A stretch of DNA of 64,000 nt from CFX2 sp014338005 (GTDB lineage Bacteria; Chloroflexota; Anaerolineae; Aggregatilineales; Phototrophicaceae). The stretch spans positions 62,001 to 126,000 of the forward strand of contig SZPE01000002.1 of the NCBI GenBank assembly GCA_030263555.1, in the 5' to 3' direction. Of this stretch, positions 42,845 through 52,921 are shown piece after piece. How positions within the stretch are numbered: position 1 is the stretch's first letter; each line of letters begins with the position of its first letter. The notes under the pieces are model-generated. The model was not told the DNA's origin and ran no database searches. It saw only the letters and a program-made list of their open reading frames with translations. A program made the translations under genes and the position numbers.

Positions 42845-43228
42845 TTAACTGACTTTGGGAGAGGCGTTCGATTTAACGGTTTCCTGCTTGAGGAAATCAA
42901 TCAACTTCTGGACGTTCACCTGATCGCGGGTCGGGCCTTCAACCGGCTCGATGACCATCACCACCTGGTCGGGGCTGCCGTTTTGCTGCGGCAGGCGCTG
43001 ATAATCAGGCAAAGGCATAGAAACGCGCGAGGAAAGTTTGGGCGCGGGGCGAGGCATTGGCGGCGGGGCGGCTGCCGGGATGAGGGCAGGCTGTAAGGCC
43101 GCCCGCGCGCGGTCTGCCATATAGTTACGCCGCTGGCGGAGGATGGAAGCAAGGGCAATCAAGCCCAGTATGGCCGCCACAAAAAGCAGCATCACTGCGA
43201 TGAGGAGAGTCGCTGCCGCGTCTGACAT
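42845..43228 (-). CDS. Single-pass membrane protein with Pro/Ala-rich linker
   Basis: A 127-residue protein with an N-terminal helix (LLIAVMLLFVAAILGLIALA), a Pro/Ala-rich stretch (PAAAPPPMPRPAPK) and a C-terminal amphipathic part (TRDQVNVQKLIDFLKQETVK). The ATG at 43228 is chosen because the membrane helix then starts near residue 8. No family recognised. It lies between a small membrane-protein gene and glnS on the same strand. Confidence 0.55.
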   Translation of the reverse strand: MSDAAATLLIAVMLLFVAAILGLIALASILRQRRNYMADRARAALQPALIPAAAPPPMPRPAPKLSSRVSMPLPDYQRLPQQNGSPDQVVMVIEPVEGPTRDQVNVQKLIDFLKQETVKSNASPKVS

Positions 43229-43406
43229 GGTTGTTTCTGCCCCAGAGTACAATCTATATTTGATTGTATGGGAGTTAGACGAAGACACCAATTATCAGAG
43301 GGTCATAATATCGTTTGATTAAGGTTTGATTACGAAACTCTAATTGTAGAAAAGAAAAATCCGCCCCCGATTGGAGGCGGATATACCGGCGCGAGGAAGA
43401 AAAGTG

Positions 43407-45140
<1,734 letters not shown>

Positions 45141-45196
45141 AACTGTTCCTTCTCGACGCTGGCCTTTTTAACCGTGTAAGTATAGTGAGCAGATGG

Positions 45197-45328
45197 CTTT
45201 GCTGCCAGGCCTTCTGGCAGGGTAGTCGCTTGAAGATACTTCGTCTCAGTAAGCAGACTTTTGCCCTTTGACCCCACCCCGACCCTCCCCGAATTCGGGG
45301 AGGGAGCTTCATCACGCTGGCAGCAAAG
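45197..45328. repeat. Inverted-repeat element in the glnS / TIR gene gap
   Basis: CTTTGCTGCCAG (45197-45208) and CTGGCAGCAAAG (45317-45328) are perfect 12-bp inverted repeats. Between them lies a perfect 22-bp palindrome centred on GAATTC (45283-45304). A related CCCCGAATTCGG follows at 45333. The gap of 367 bp (45141-45507) holds no other clear feature; it should carry the divergent promoters of glnS and the TIR gene. The element looks like an intergenic dispersed repeat. Confidence 0.55.
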
Positions 45329-45507
45329 TCGCCCCCGAATTCGGCGGAGATTAGAGGGGTCTGGAAGCTATCGCGGCCATGTCGGTTAACCTGAATGCTT
45401 TTTGAGCGATTGCCCTGCCTGTCGGGCGTCCCTACTTGCCGGATGACAGGTTTGCTGTCATACTAATGCGATATATTTCTCGAAGCCTCAAAAGAATAAC
45501 CAATCTC

Positions 45508-46911
45508 ATGGCGCGCATTTTTATCTCCTACCGTCGAAAAGACAGCGCGGCGCTGGCGACCCTGCTGGCGAAAGAACTGGGACGCCAGGGTATCGAAACC
45601 TTTGTGGATACGCGCAGCATAGACGGCGGCGGCCCGTTCCCCGACCGGCTGCGCCGCGCGATTGCCAAGTGTGATGTGTTTGTCTGCCTGCTGGGCGCGA
45701 CTACGCTGAATTCGGATTGGGTGCGCGAGGAAATCAAACACGCGCATACGCTGAATAAAATCCTGATTCCCGTGTTCCAGGAAGCCTATGTTCCACCTGA
45801 CCCCATCCCGGACGAACACGTTTATGCGCTGCTGCAATCGGACGGCATCACTATTCTCGATGTGCGGAATCTGTTTGTAGACCAGTCTATCGCCGACCTC
45901 GCCCGAATGATTCGCCAGAGCGTTCCCCGGCGGCTGCCGCGTGTGCTGCTGGTCGCTGCGGCCTTACTGCTCATTGTTGCTGCGGCAGCTATCCTCATAC
46001 CGAACATCATCCAATCACTTCTCCCCGGCACACCGTCGCCAACGCTGACTACTGCCGCCTCGATCATTGCAGGTAATCCCACCGCCACCGATGCGCCGAC
46101 AGACACGCCAACGCCGCACCCGACGAATACGCCTGTACCGCCGACACCAACGCCGCGCCCGACGAACACGCCTGTACCCACGCTGTCACCCGAACAACTT
46201 GCTGCCCTCACGCCTGTTACCCGCAACGCCGACTGGACGCCCGTTGAACGCGATTTTGATGGTGTAACAATGGTGCTGGTGCCGGCGGGCTGTTTTATGA
46301 TGGGGAGCAATAATTACGATAACGAAAAACCCGTCCACGAACAGTGCTTTGACGCGCCCTTCTGGATAGACAAGTATGAAGTGACACAGGGGCAGTTTTC
46401 CCGGTTGGGCGGCAGCAAAGTCATCCCGAATGCTTTCACCGGCGATAACCGCCCGGTGGAGAACATCACCTGGTTTGAGGCTCGTGACTTCTGTGAACTG
46501 CGGGGAATGCGGCTGCCCACCGAAGCCGAATGAGAATACGCGGCGCGTGGCCCGAACGGCCTGGTCTATCCCTGGGGAAATGAGTGGGACGGGAACAAAG
46601 TGGTGTGGAATCGCAGCAGTTTCCAGGGAACTGCGGTTGTGGGCAGTCTTCCCGCCGGACGTTCGTGGGTGGGCGCGCTGGATATGAGCGGCAACATATG
46701 GGAATGGACGAGTTCGCTGTATGAAAGTTATCCCTATGATGCCAAAGATGGGCGCGAACGCGACACAGGCAGCAGTACGAACGTTCGGCGCGTGCTGCGG
46801 GGCGGCTCGTGGATCAATTTCAATAAAAAACTCCTGGATACCCTGTATCGCCTCCGGGGCAATTCTGGGGACTGGAACAACGGCTTCGGCTTCCGCTGCG
46901 CCCGCTCTTGA
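45508..46911 (+). pseudogene. TIR domain - membrane helix - FGE/SUMF domain protein with in-frame TGA
   Basis: Residues 1-110 form a TIR domain (ARIFISYRRKDSAALATLLA, EDS-type loop IDGGGPFPDRLRRAI, LNSDWVREEIKHAHTLNKIL). A membrane helix follows (VLLVAAALLLIVAAAAILI, about 155-175), a Pro/Thr repeat linker (PTNTPVPPTPTPRPTNTPVP), and a formylglycine-generating-enzyme/SUMF domain (VLVPAGCFMMGSNNYDNEKP, WIDKYEVTQGQFS). At 46531-46533 a TGA replaces the tryptophan of the family motif PTEAEWEYAARG; after it the frame stays open through GNEWDGN, LDMSGNIWEWTSS, LRGGSWINF and GFRCARS to 46911. So the protein is either truncated at residue 341 or complete by readthrough. Confidence 0.75.
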
Positions 46912-46916
46912 TAGGC

Positions 46917-46989
46917 GGACGCCATTTTGGGCGTCCACCATCCCGGACACGCGGAAACCGGACACGCAGAAGCGTGTCCCTACGGTGGG
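46917..46989. repeat. REP-like repeat, copy A
   Basis: A compound palindrome: GGACGCC/GGCGTCC (46917-46936), then GGACACGC/GCGTGTCC hairpin near 46961-46980, ending CCTACGGTGGG. It begins 6 nt after the TIR-FGE gene and ends 18 nt before the transposase start. Nearly the same sequence recurs at 47266-47342. Confidence 0.75.
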
Positions 46990-47007
46990 CATAACCGAGA
47001 GGAAGGC

Positions 47008-47521
47008 ATGAATATGCTGCGGCAGCGGCGTTCTCCCCGTTTGCAGGGGTACGATTATTCACAATCCGGCGCGTATTTCGTGACCGTCTGCACCCATGAA
47101 CGGGCACACCTGTTCGGCGCGGTGGCCGATGGGGTGATGATGTTATCGGACATAGGCCGGATTGCACACAACGAAATCTGCCAAATTCCTGTTTATTGGC
47201 CGGGGTATGTTGAAACGGATTTGTTCATCGTCATGCCGAACCATGTACACATAATTTTGGTCCTGGTAGGGACGCCATTCTTGGCGTCCGCCGTCCCGGA
47301 CACGCGGAAACCGGACACGCAGAAGCGTGTCCCTACGGTGGGTACGGTGATCGGTGCATATAAATCGGGTGTTACGCGAAACAAGCCGCGAACCCGAACG
47401 GCGCGTCTGGCAGGGGCGTTATCACGATCATATCATTCGCAGCGAAGCCGACCTGAACCGTATACGAGAATATGTCCTCAATAACCCGGCTCGCTGGATG
47501 GCGGATACATTTTTTGTATAA
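47008..47521 (+). pseudogene. REP-associated tyrosine transposase (RAYT), frameshifted
   Basis: An IS200-like Y1 transposase of the RAYT group: RLQGYDYSQSGAYFVTVCTH at the start, then the HUH motif MPNHVHIILVLVG (about residue 75). The frame then passes through an embedded REP-like repeat and TVIGAYKSGVTRNK, where it shifts by +1 near 47385-47400; the second frame gives REPERRVWQGRYHDHIIRSE and LNRIREYVLNNPARW to TAA at 47519-47521, with the expected C-terminal family motifs. Thus the gene is a decayed RAYT. RAYTs mobilise REP palindromes, and such palindromes flank and interrupt this copy. The ribosome-binding-like GAGAGGAAGG precedes the ATG at 47008. Confidence 0.85.
47266..47342. repeat. 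REP-like repeat, copy B, inside the RAYT gene
   Basis: GTAGGGACGCC...GGCGTCC followed by the same tail as copy A (CCGGACACGCGGAAACCGGA and on to CCTACGGTGGG). It lies within the RAYT reading frame and adds about 26 codons (encoding TPFLASAVPDTRKPDTQKR) between the HUH motif and the C-terminal part without breaking the frame. Confidence 0.75.
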
Positions 47522-47543
47522 CCCGTCATTCTGCCTCAAACAA

Positions 47544-47573
47544 AAAACCAGCCGCTTTTACACGGCTGGTTTT
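47544..47573. terminator. Bidirectional rho-independent terminator
   Basis: AAAACCAGCCG and CGGCTGGTTTT form an 11-bp stem with an 8-nt loop, with T runs on either strand. It closes the RAYT side and sits at the edge of the region where base composition changes. Confidence 0.8.
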
Positions 47574-47859
47574 TCACTGCTGGAAGAATTGTAGCCAATT
47601 CGAACATTCAACACCTCTGAATACCCTCGATTTTATCAACAACATTACATTTCCTCAACGCGCAAAACTCATGCGCTTCACAAACTCGGACACAGGTTTA
47701 GCTGTTCGGTGATTGAGGGGAGCTTCAACCTCCCCCAACCACCTTGAAGGCTCGCTGCTCTCGCCAGCAAGACTCCCGCAGAAAGTCTAACACGCTTCCG
47801 CGAAGTCCTTGCCAGCACAGCGATTTTTATCCAGTTTGTTGAGTTGAGAGGAAATGGCA
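47574..47859. other. Non-coding gap at the left edge of the integrated element
   Basis: No convincing gene. The sequence becomes less GC-rich than the chromosome to the left. A weak stem (AGCTTCAA / TTGAAGGCT, about 47720-47752) is visible. The left attachment junction of the ParAB element may lie here or just to the left, but no direct repeat with the recombinase side was found by eye. Confidence 0.4.
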
Positions 47860-48684
47860 ATGACTCGCGTTTTCGTTTTTACCAATCACAAAGGGGGTGT
47901 CGGCAAATCGACATCCGCCACCAATACTGCGCTCGGCATCGCAGGAATGCTGCGACGCGCTGGCGCTCCAAATGCTCGTGTCCTGCTCATTGATACCGAT
48001 AGTCAGGCACACGCCACCCTCGTCACGACAGGAACGAAGGAATACGGCACGGATGATAGTCTGTACACCGTCCTGATGGCAGATCGCCAGAATGCGGCAC
48101 AGACCCTTCTGAACTGCATTGTGCAATCAACGTGGGATGCCGACCTGCATGTTTTACCTGCCTCCCCCATGCTCGAAGGCGCAGAGCGTGAATTGATGGG
48201 TATTGCTGGTGCGCCTTATCGCCTCGCTGACCCACTGAGCCGTATCCTTAATCGCTATGCTGCCATCGTGATTGACACGTGCCCATCGTTTTCGCTCATG
48301 ACTGAAATGGGCTTGATTGCCGCGACGGATGCGATTGTGCCAGTTGAGCCGCGTTATCTGGAGACCGTCGGTTTGATGAGCGTCATCGGCAAAATCAATG
48401 ACATTCGTGAAGGCTGGCGGCAGCCGAACCTGCGTGTCAGTGGCATTCTGGTCACAAAGATGAACACTCGCATCCGGGGACATAATCACCTGTTGGATGA
48501 ACTCAAGGCACACAGCGTTTTGGGCAAGCTGCTGCTCGGTGTTGTTCCAGCAAATGAGGCAGTGTCTTATGCCCATCAAAATCACCAGAGCATCTTCAAC
48601 TACGATCCGAAAGCATCCGCGAGTAAGGCTTACGCTCAGTTTGTGGGCAAACTGGTACAGCGCATCGCCAAAGGCGGTGTGTAA
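47860..48684 (+). CDS. parA: ParA-family partition ATPase
   Basis: A 274-residue ParA/Soj ATPase with the deviant Walker A HKGGVGKSTSATNTA (residues 10-24), Walker A' LLIDTDSQAHAT and Walker B AAIVIDTCPSFSLMT. It has no N-terminal HTH, so it is of the short (chromosomal/Ib-like) kind. With ParB at 48684 it should segregate the element when it is a replicon. ATG 47860 has AGAGG 8 nt upstream; ATG 47854 is too close to it. The stop overlaps the parB start (TAATG). Confidence 0.9.
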   Translation: MTRVFVFTNHKGGVGKSTSATNTALGIAGMLRRAGAPNARVLLIDTDSQAHATLVTTGTKEYGTDDSLYTVLMADRQNAAQTLLNCIVQSTWDADLHVLPASPMLEGAERELMGIAGAPYRLADPLSRILNRYAAIVIDTCPSFSLMTEMGLIAATDAIVPVEPRYLETVGLMSVIGKINDIREGWRQPNLRVSGILVTKMNTRIRGHNHLLDELKAHSVLGKLLLGVVPANEAVSYAHQNHQSIFNYDPKASASKAYAQFVGKLVQRIAKGGV

Positions 48685-49886
48685 TGCCACCGAAAAACCA
48701 GACCCATCGGATTGATGATCTGCTTGGCAGCGTCACGGAAGAACTGCTGCTGGGCAACCCACAGCAGTTTGAGGATAACAGCATCCGTGTAGAGCGCCTC
48801 CTGCTGGAAATGGTGCGTCCAGATCCGGTACAGCCGCGCCGGGTATTGCCAGAGCAGCTTCATTTCGCTTTCCACAACAATCGGCTCACGCCGACTCAGG
48901 CGCTCAAAGAACTCGTTCAACTGGTACAGGTCGCCGCTCGTCAACGGGGGCGACCTTTCAACAATGTGCTGGAGTTGCTGCCTAATCCAGATGATGAGAG
49001 TGATGAAGACCAATCGGTACATCTCTCACCCGAAGAACAACTCCTACACGATCTGGTTAACCTCGCCGTCACCATCCGCGACGATGGGCAAGTGAATCCC
49101 CTGACAGTGGTGGATGTCTCGCAGGGCGTGACGCAGCAGTTTCGGATTGAAACGGGTGAACGCCGCTACTGGGCGACATGGCTACTGCGCGATTTCATCG
49201 CGGGTTACGAAGGTGATGGCATGATCCCCTGCATCATCATTCCGACAGAACGCTCCTCAGTGTTTCGGCAGGCGAAAGAGAACACCGCCCGCAGCGGCTT
49301 ATCAGCAATAGCGATGGCACGGCAAGCGGCACTTCTAGTGCTAACAGTGCATGGGTACGAGATACCATCTCATGCAGTAACAAACGACTTCTATCGCCAA
49401 GCACTTGAACTCGATTTGCGTAGCAAACGCGAGTACACCGAAGCGGTACTCAGCGCGATGGGTGGTATTAAGCGTGGTCAGTTCAGCTATATCAAAGGGT
49501 TGCTGCGCTTATCTGATGAAGCGATGGAATTGGCGGATCGTCATGCTATCGAAGAAGGACGCCTTCGCTACGTGACCAACGTGGCACCTGAGTACCATAC
49601 GGAGATTGTGCGCCAGATCATCGACTTCAACTTATCGAGCAAACAGGTTAAGGAACTTTGCGCGGGCGACGGGCTTGATGCCGCAGATCGGGATGATAAA
49701 GTCGAACATTTGCCAGCCTCAGCGGTAAAGCTGGCGAAAATCACTCAAGCCAGTAACACCACATCGGCTCAGGATTTAGCGCAGGCAATGCTGCGACAGG
49801 AAGGCGATGCCAGTCTTGCCCGTGCCCGGTTGCAGGCAATGCGAAAGCTGCTCACCGAAGCTGAACGATACCTGACAGGTGATTGA
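48684..49886 (+). CDS. parB: ParB-like partition/nuclease-fold protein
   Basis: A 400-residue ParB-family protein. The N-terminal ParB/sulfiredoxin-fold CTPase region contains VTIRDDGQVNPLTVVDVSQG and the box RIETGERRYWATW (the GERR arginines), followed by a helix-rich DNA-binding part (AMARQAALLVLTVHGYEIPS) and a C-terminal helical dimerisation end (LQAMRKLLTEAERYL). An insertion of about 60 acidic residues before the ParB box (RGRPFNNVLELLPNPDDE) is unusual. It is translationally coupled to parA. A palindrome that could be its binding site starts at its stop codon. Confidence 0.82.
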   Translation: MPPKNQTHRIDDLLGSVTEELLLGNPQQFEDNSIRVERLLLEMVRPDPVQPRRVLPEQLHFAFHNNRLTPTQALKELVQLVQVAARQRGRPFNNVLELLPNPDDESDEDQSVHLSPEEQLLHDLVNLAVTIRDDGQVNPLTVVDVSQGVTQQFRIETGERRYWATWLLRDFIAGYEGDGMIPCIIIPTERSSVFRQAKENTARSGLSAIAMARQAALLVLTVHGYEIPSHAVTNDFYRQALELDLRSKREYTEAVLSAMGGIKRGQFSYIKGLLRLSDEAMELADRHAIEEGRLRYVTNVAPEYHTEIVRQIIDFNLSSKQVKELCAGDGLDAADRDDKVEHLPASAVKLAKITQASNTTSAQDLAQAMLRQEGDASLARARLQAMRKLLTEAERYLTGD

Positions 49887-49911
49887 AATTGTTCACACGA
49901 GTGAACAATTT
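49886..49911. promoter_or_regulatory. Palindrome after parB, parS-like candidate
   Basis: AAATTGTTCAC and GTGAACAATTT are perfect 11-bp inverted repeats with a 4-bp centre. The half-site TGTTCAC resembles the half-site of canonical parS (TGTTTCAC). It could be the element's partition site or a terminator; only one copy was seen. Confidence 0.45.
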
Positions 49912-49959
49912 TGAGGACTGAACCGATGACGACGAGAACACGCGACCCACCCTAGAACG

Positions 49960-50093
49960 AAAAAGCCCACTTCACGCGAGGCGGGTGGGCGGCGGGCTGG
50001 GATACATTTGTGACTTAGGCACTCACAATGTATCACAACCTCCGATCTCCCGCAACTGAATTTTGCGCTTTCGTCGTGTTTTTCTAACACGAC
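49960..50093 (-). ncRNA. Structured parB-primase gap; possible antisense RNA with terminator on the minus strand
   Basis: Three hairpins lie in 134 bp. GTCGTGTT/AACACGAC at 50073-50093; GATACATTTGTGA/TCACAATGTATC with a one-base bulge at 50001-50034; and GCCCAC/GTGGGC at 49965-49990, which on the minus strand is followed directly by TTTTTCG, the form of a rho-independent terminator. A minus-strand RNA starting near the primase start and ending at 49960 would be antisense to the primase leader, like copy-control RNAs of plasmids. No promoter was confirmed. On the plus strand the last hairpin is followed by CTTTATT. Confidence 0.35.
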
Positions 50094-50130
50094 CTTTATT
50101 CAGCTTTGCTTATGACTGGAGGATTTAGAG

Positions 50131-52695
50131 ATGACAGTTGATCTGGAGCAGATACGCTCCCGTAATCCAATTGAGGAAGTGGTCGCGGAGAAATTCGCGT
50201 TGAAGAAATCAGGCTTACGTTTCATTGGTTTAGAGCATGATAGCCTGGTGGTAGTACCCAATACAGGTTTTTATTTTTGGAATTCCCGCGGCGAACATGG
50301 CGACGTGTTTGATTTTGTCGGGCGGCATGTGCTGTCGCTAGGTGCATGGAACAATCGTGATGCAGCACAGTTTATGGAAGTTGTGCGTTATCTGGCGCAG
50401 CGGGTAGGCATCACACTGGAAGAGAATGTCAATTTTAAAAAATCGGCGGCATGGGCAGAAAGGCAGCTTATACAGCGGTTGCACGAAACACTGTTGAATA
50501 CCCCTGTCGCGCTCACCTATGTCACGGAGAAGCGTGGTTGGCAGTTGAATACCATCAAAGCGACACGGTTGGGGTTTATGCCACAGGATAAACGTCCCTT
50601 GTTAGCGGACTTGAATCTGTCAGATAACTGGCGGACGGCGATTCAGAAGTTCCCACCCAACATGATTGTTTACATCCATATGGAGCAAGGACGGCTGACG
50701 TACCTCAGTGGACGCAGCATCGAAGGCAAGAAGCACTACAACCCACTCCGCGAAATCATTGGAGAACGTCAGCCATACTACAATCATCTCTACAGTCCGC
50801 AGGCGGAACAGGTGGTCATCGTCGAGGGTCAGGCGGATGCCATCACCTTTGGCGAATGGGGTATCGCAGCCGTTGCCATCGGTGGGATGCAGGCGGCGGA
50901 TGACCTGCTCAAGCGACTGAAAGCGCATCCCCGTCTGTTCGTGGCGCTGGACAACACCGAGGATGCTCGCGCCAAAAGTCGCAGCCTTGCCCTGACATTG
51001 AAGGGTGAAACCTACCTGCCCACGCTGCCCGATGATGTCAAAGATGTCAACGAATGGCTGCAAAGAGGGGCATCCACTGAAGATGCGCTCATGCTGCTGA
51101 ACAAGGCGGATAACTGGTTGGCGGTGGAAGTCAATCACGTCGCCAATCTTGAAGGCTTGGAACGACAGGATGCTATCCGAGAATTGTTCACCTGTGCCAG
51201 CGGACTGGATGACTTCGCGCTGGCAGAATTCAAGAGCCTGATGGCGAAGATTGGGGTGAAGGGGCGTACCTTTGCGGAGATGTATAAAGCCGCTCAATTG
51301 CAGCAGGAAAAGACAGAAGGAGCAGACATGCCCGAAGTGTTAAGCGACAGCATCCCGATTTTGTCCCCGGCGCTGGGTTTCCGGCGCGAGGTGGCAATGG
51401 TCACGGTGTCAGTCATTGAGCGTACTAAAGGGAACAAGCTGAATACCCAACCGTATCTCGTGACCAGCACCCGCGAACTGCGCCGCCTGTCCGATGAGCA
51501 GATTATCACCATCAGCGATCAGGAAGTGGCTCTGAAAGTGATTCCTGATGGTTCCGAGTTCCTGATGCGCTGGCGCTACAGTGACATTCGGCGTTATCTG
51601 GATGGCGAAACGATTCAGCCCGGCGCGGTGTTCGCAGCCATCCACGATTTGTTCAAAACTTACGTCGATTTCCGCTCTGACATCGAGAGCCGTCTGCTGA
51701 CGCTGTGGACGATTGGGACGTACTTCTACACCATGTTTCCCGCTTATCCCTATCTGGCGTTGAATGGTCCCAAGAACAGCGGCAAAAGCACCGTGATGCG
51801 CGTCTTACAACCGCTGGCATTCAATATGATTACCACCTCCGACCCAACCGGTCCGAGCATGTTTCGACTTATCCACCAAACCAGTTGTACCGTCGGGATT
51901 GATGAAGCCGAACGTTACCACAATCCCAAAGACCCCGGAATGCAGCAGATCCGGCAGTTACTCAACAGCGGCTACAAACAGGGAATACCCGCGATCCGTG
52001 TCACTGGCGATGATCTGAAACCGCAGGCGTTTGATGTGTATTCACCCAAAATACTGGCAGCGATTATGGGTTTGGAAGATATCCTCGCCAGCCGCTGTAT
52101 TGCGATCCCGATGCGCCGTACCACGCGCAAGATGCCATCCTTTCCACCGGATTTCGACGGCGCACCTCTGCGTCACCAGCTTTACACGCTGGCATTGACC
52201 CAGTTTCAAGCCGTGTATCGCAACTATTTCGAACGTCCTGAATTGCACAAACTCCACAACCGATCAGGTGAATTATGGTCGCCGTTGGTCGCGCTGGCGG
52301 CGTTTTTTGAGGAGCAAGGTGGCGTGGTCGGACTGCTGGATGCGATTTCCAACGCAGCCGAATGGGATGAACAGATCAGTGAAGGTAAGTCGCTCAGTGA
52401 ACGCGAAGAAGCGGTCTTGCAGGCGTTGGAACTGCTCACGCGCAGTGCGGATGAGATCGTGTGGGTGAAGGGAACGGATTTACGTGAGAAGATTCGCAGC
52501 CTGCTGGGGCAATCGGCTGACGAGATGGGTAATGCTCAATGGATCGGACATATCCTGAAGCGGCTGCAATTGATTGACCAGTCACGACGCAAACATCATG
52601 TCGGTGGCAAACTCTATGCTATCGAACGACGGGAAGTGCTGGATATGATGCAGCGTTATGATGTGCCACCGATTGAAAACGGAACTGCGAAATAA
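50131..52695 (+). CDS. Plasmid-type primase/helicase-like replication protein (TOPRIM + P-loop)
   Basis: An 854-residue protein. The N terminus resembles the CHC2 zinc-finger domain of primases (SRNPIEEVVAEKFALKKSG, then FYFWNSRGEHGDVFDFVGRH) but lacks the zinc-binding cysteines. A TOPRIM domain follows (VVIVEGQADAITFGEWGI, about 229; LFVALDNTEDARAKS). The C-terminal half has a Walker A LNGPKNSGKSTVMRVL (about residue 544) and an acidic GIDEAERYHN Walker B-like motif, then a winged C-terminal region. It could prime and unwind DNA for the element's replication. No SF3 or DnaB signature could be assigned with confidence. Confidence 0.75.
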   Translation: MTVDLEQIRSRNPIEEVVAEKFALKKSGLRFIGLEHDSLVVVPNTGFYFWNSRGEHGDVFDFVGRHVLSLGAWNNRDAAQFMEVVRYLAQRVGITLEENVNFKKSAAWAERQLIQRLHETLLNTPVALTYVTEKRGWQLNTIKATRLGFMPQDKRPLLADLNLSDNWRTAIQKFPPNMIVYIHMEQGRLTYLSGRSIEGKKHYNPLREIIGERQPYYNHLYSPQAEQVVIVEGQADAITFGEWGIAAVAIGGMQAADDLLKRLKAHPRLFVALDNTEDARAKSRSLALTLKGETYLPTLPDDVKDVNEWLQRGASTEDALMLLNKADNWLAVEVNHVANLEGLERQDAIRELFTCASGLDDFALAEFKSLMAKIGVKGRTFAEMYKAAQLQQEKTEGADMPEVLSDSIPILSPALGFRREVAMVTVSVIERTKGNKLNTQPYLVTSTRELRRLSDEQIITISDQEVALKVIPDGSEFLMRWRYSDIRRYLDGETIQPGAVFAAIHDLFKTYVDFRSDIESRLLTLWTIGTYFYTMFPAYPYLALNGPKNSGKSTVMRVLQPLAFNMITTSDPTGPSMFRLIHQTSCTVGIDEAERYHNPKDPGMQQIRQLLNSGYKQGIPAIRVTGDDLKPQAFDVYSPKILAAIMGLEDILASRCIAIPMRRTTRKMPSFPPDFDGAPLRHQLYTLALTQFQAVYRNYFERPELHKLHNRSGELWSPLVALAAFFEEQGGVVGLLDAISNAAEWDEQISEGKSLSEREEAVLQALELLTRSADEIVWVKGTDLREKIRSLLGQSADEMGNAQWIGHILKRLQLIDQSRRKHHVGGKLYAIERREVLDMMQRYDVPPIENGTAK

Positions 52696-52708
52696 CCGAT
52701 CAAAGTGG

Positions 52709-52775
52709 TCAAACCGGTCAACCAGTCAGCATTCCTGATTGGTTTGACTGGTTTGACAGGCTTGACTGGTTTTTC
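52709..52775. repeat. 9-bp iterons downstream of the primase gene
   Basis: TGGTTTGAC is repeated in tandem at 52740-52748 and 52749-52757, followed by AGGCTTGAC and TGGTTTTTC (52758-52775). The reverse units GTCAAACCG and GTCAACCA lie just upstream (52709-52727), making an imperfect inverted arrangement. A further exact copy of TGGTTTGAC is at 52866-52874, 48 bp before the LexA-like start. The gap 52696-52921 has no gene. Confidence 0.6.
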
Positions 52776-52921
52776 AACGATTCCATTTGCATTTGTACCT
52801 CAAACTCAAACCCGCTTCATACCTGTTTGCAATGGGATTTGAATCCAGAACGCTTGTCCTGATTTTGGTTTGACCCGATAATGGTTTAGAAGTTGTTATA
52901 TTGAGTGGAGAACTGTCGAGC

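Noticed and set aside
45508..46911. Genome-wide UGA = Trp genetic code
   Set aside because: Many intact genes in the window end with TGA at the expected place (for example those at 12946, 24843 and 41266-42472 surroundings), so UGA is a normal stop here.
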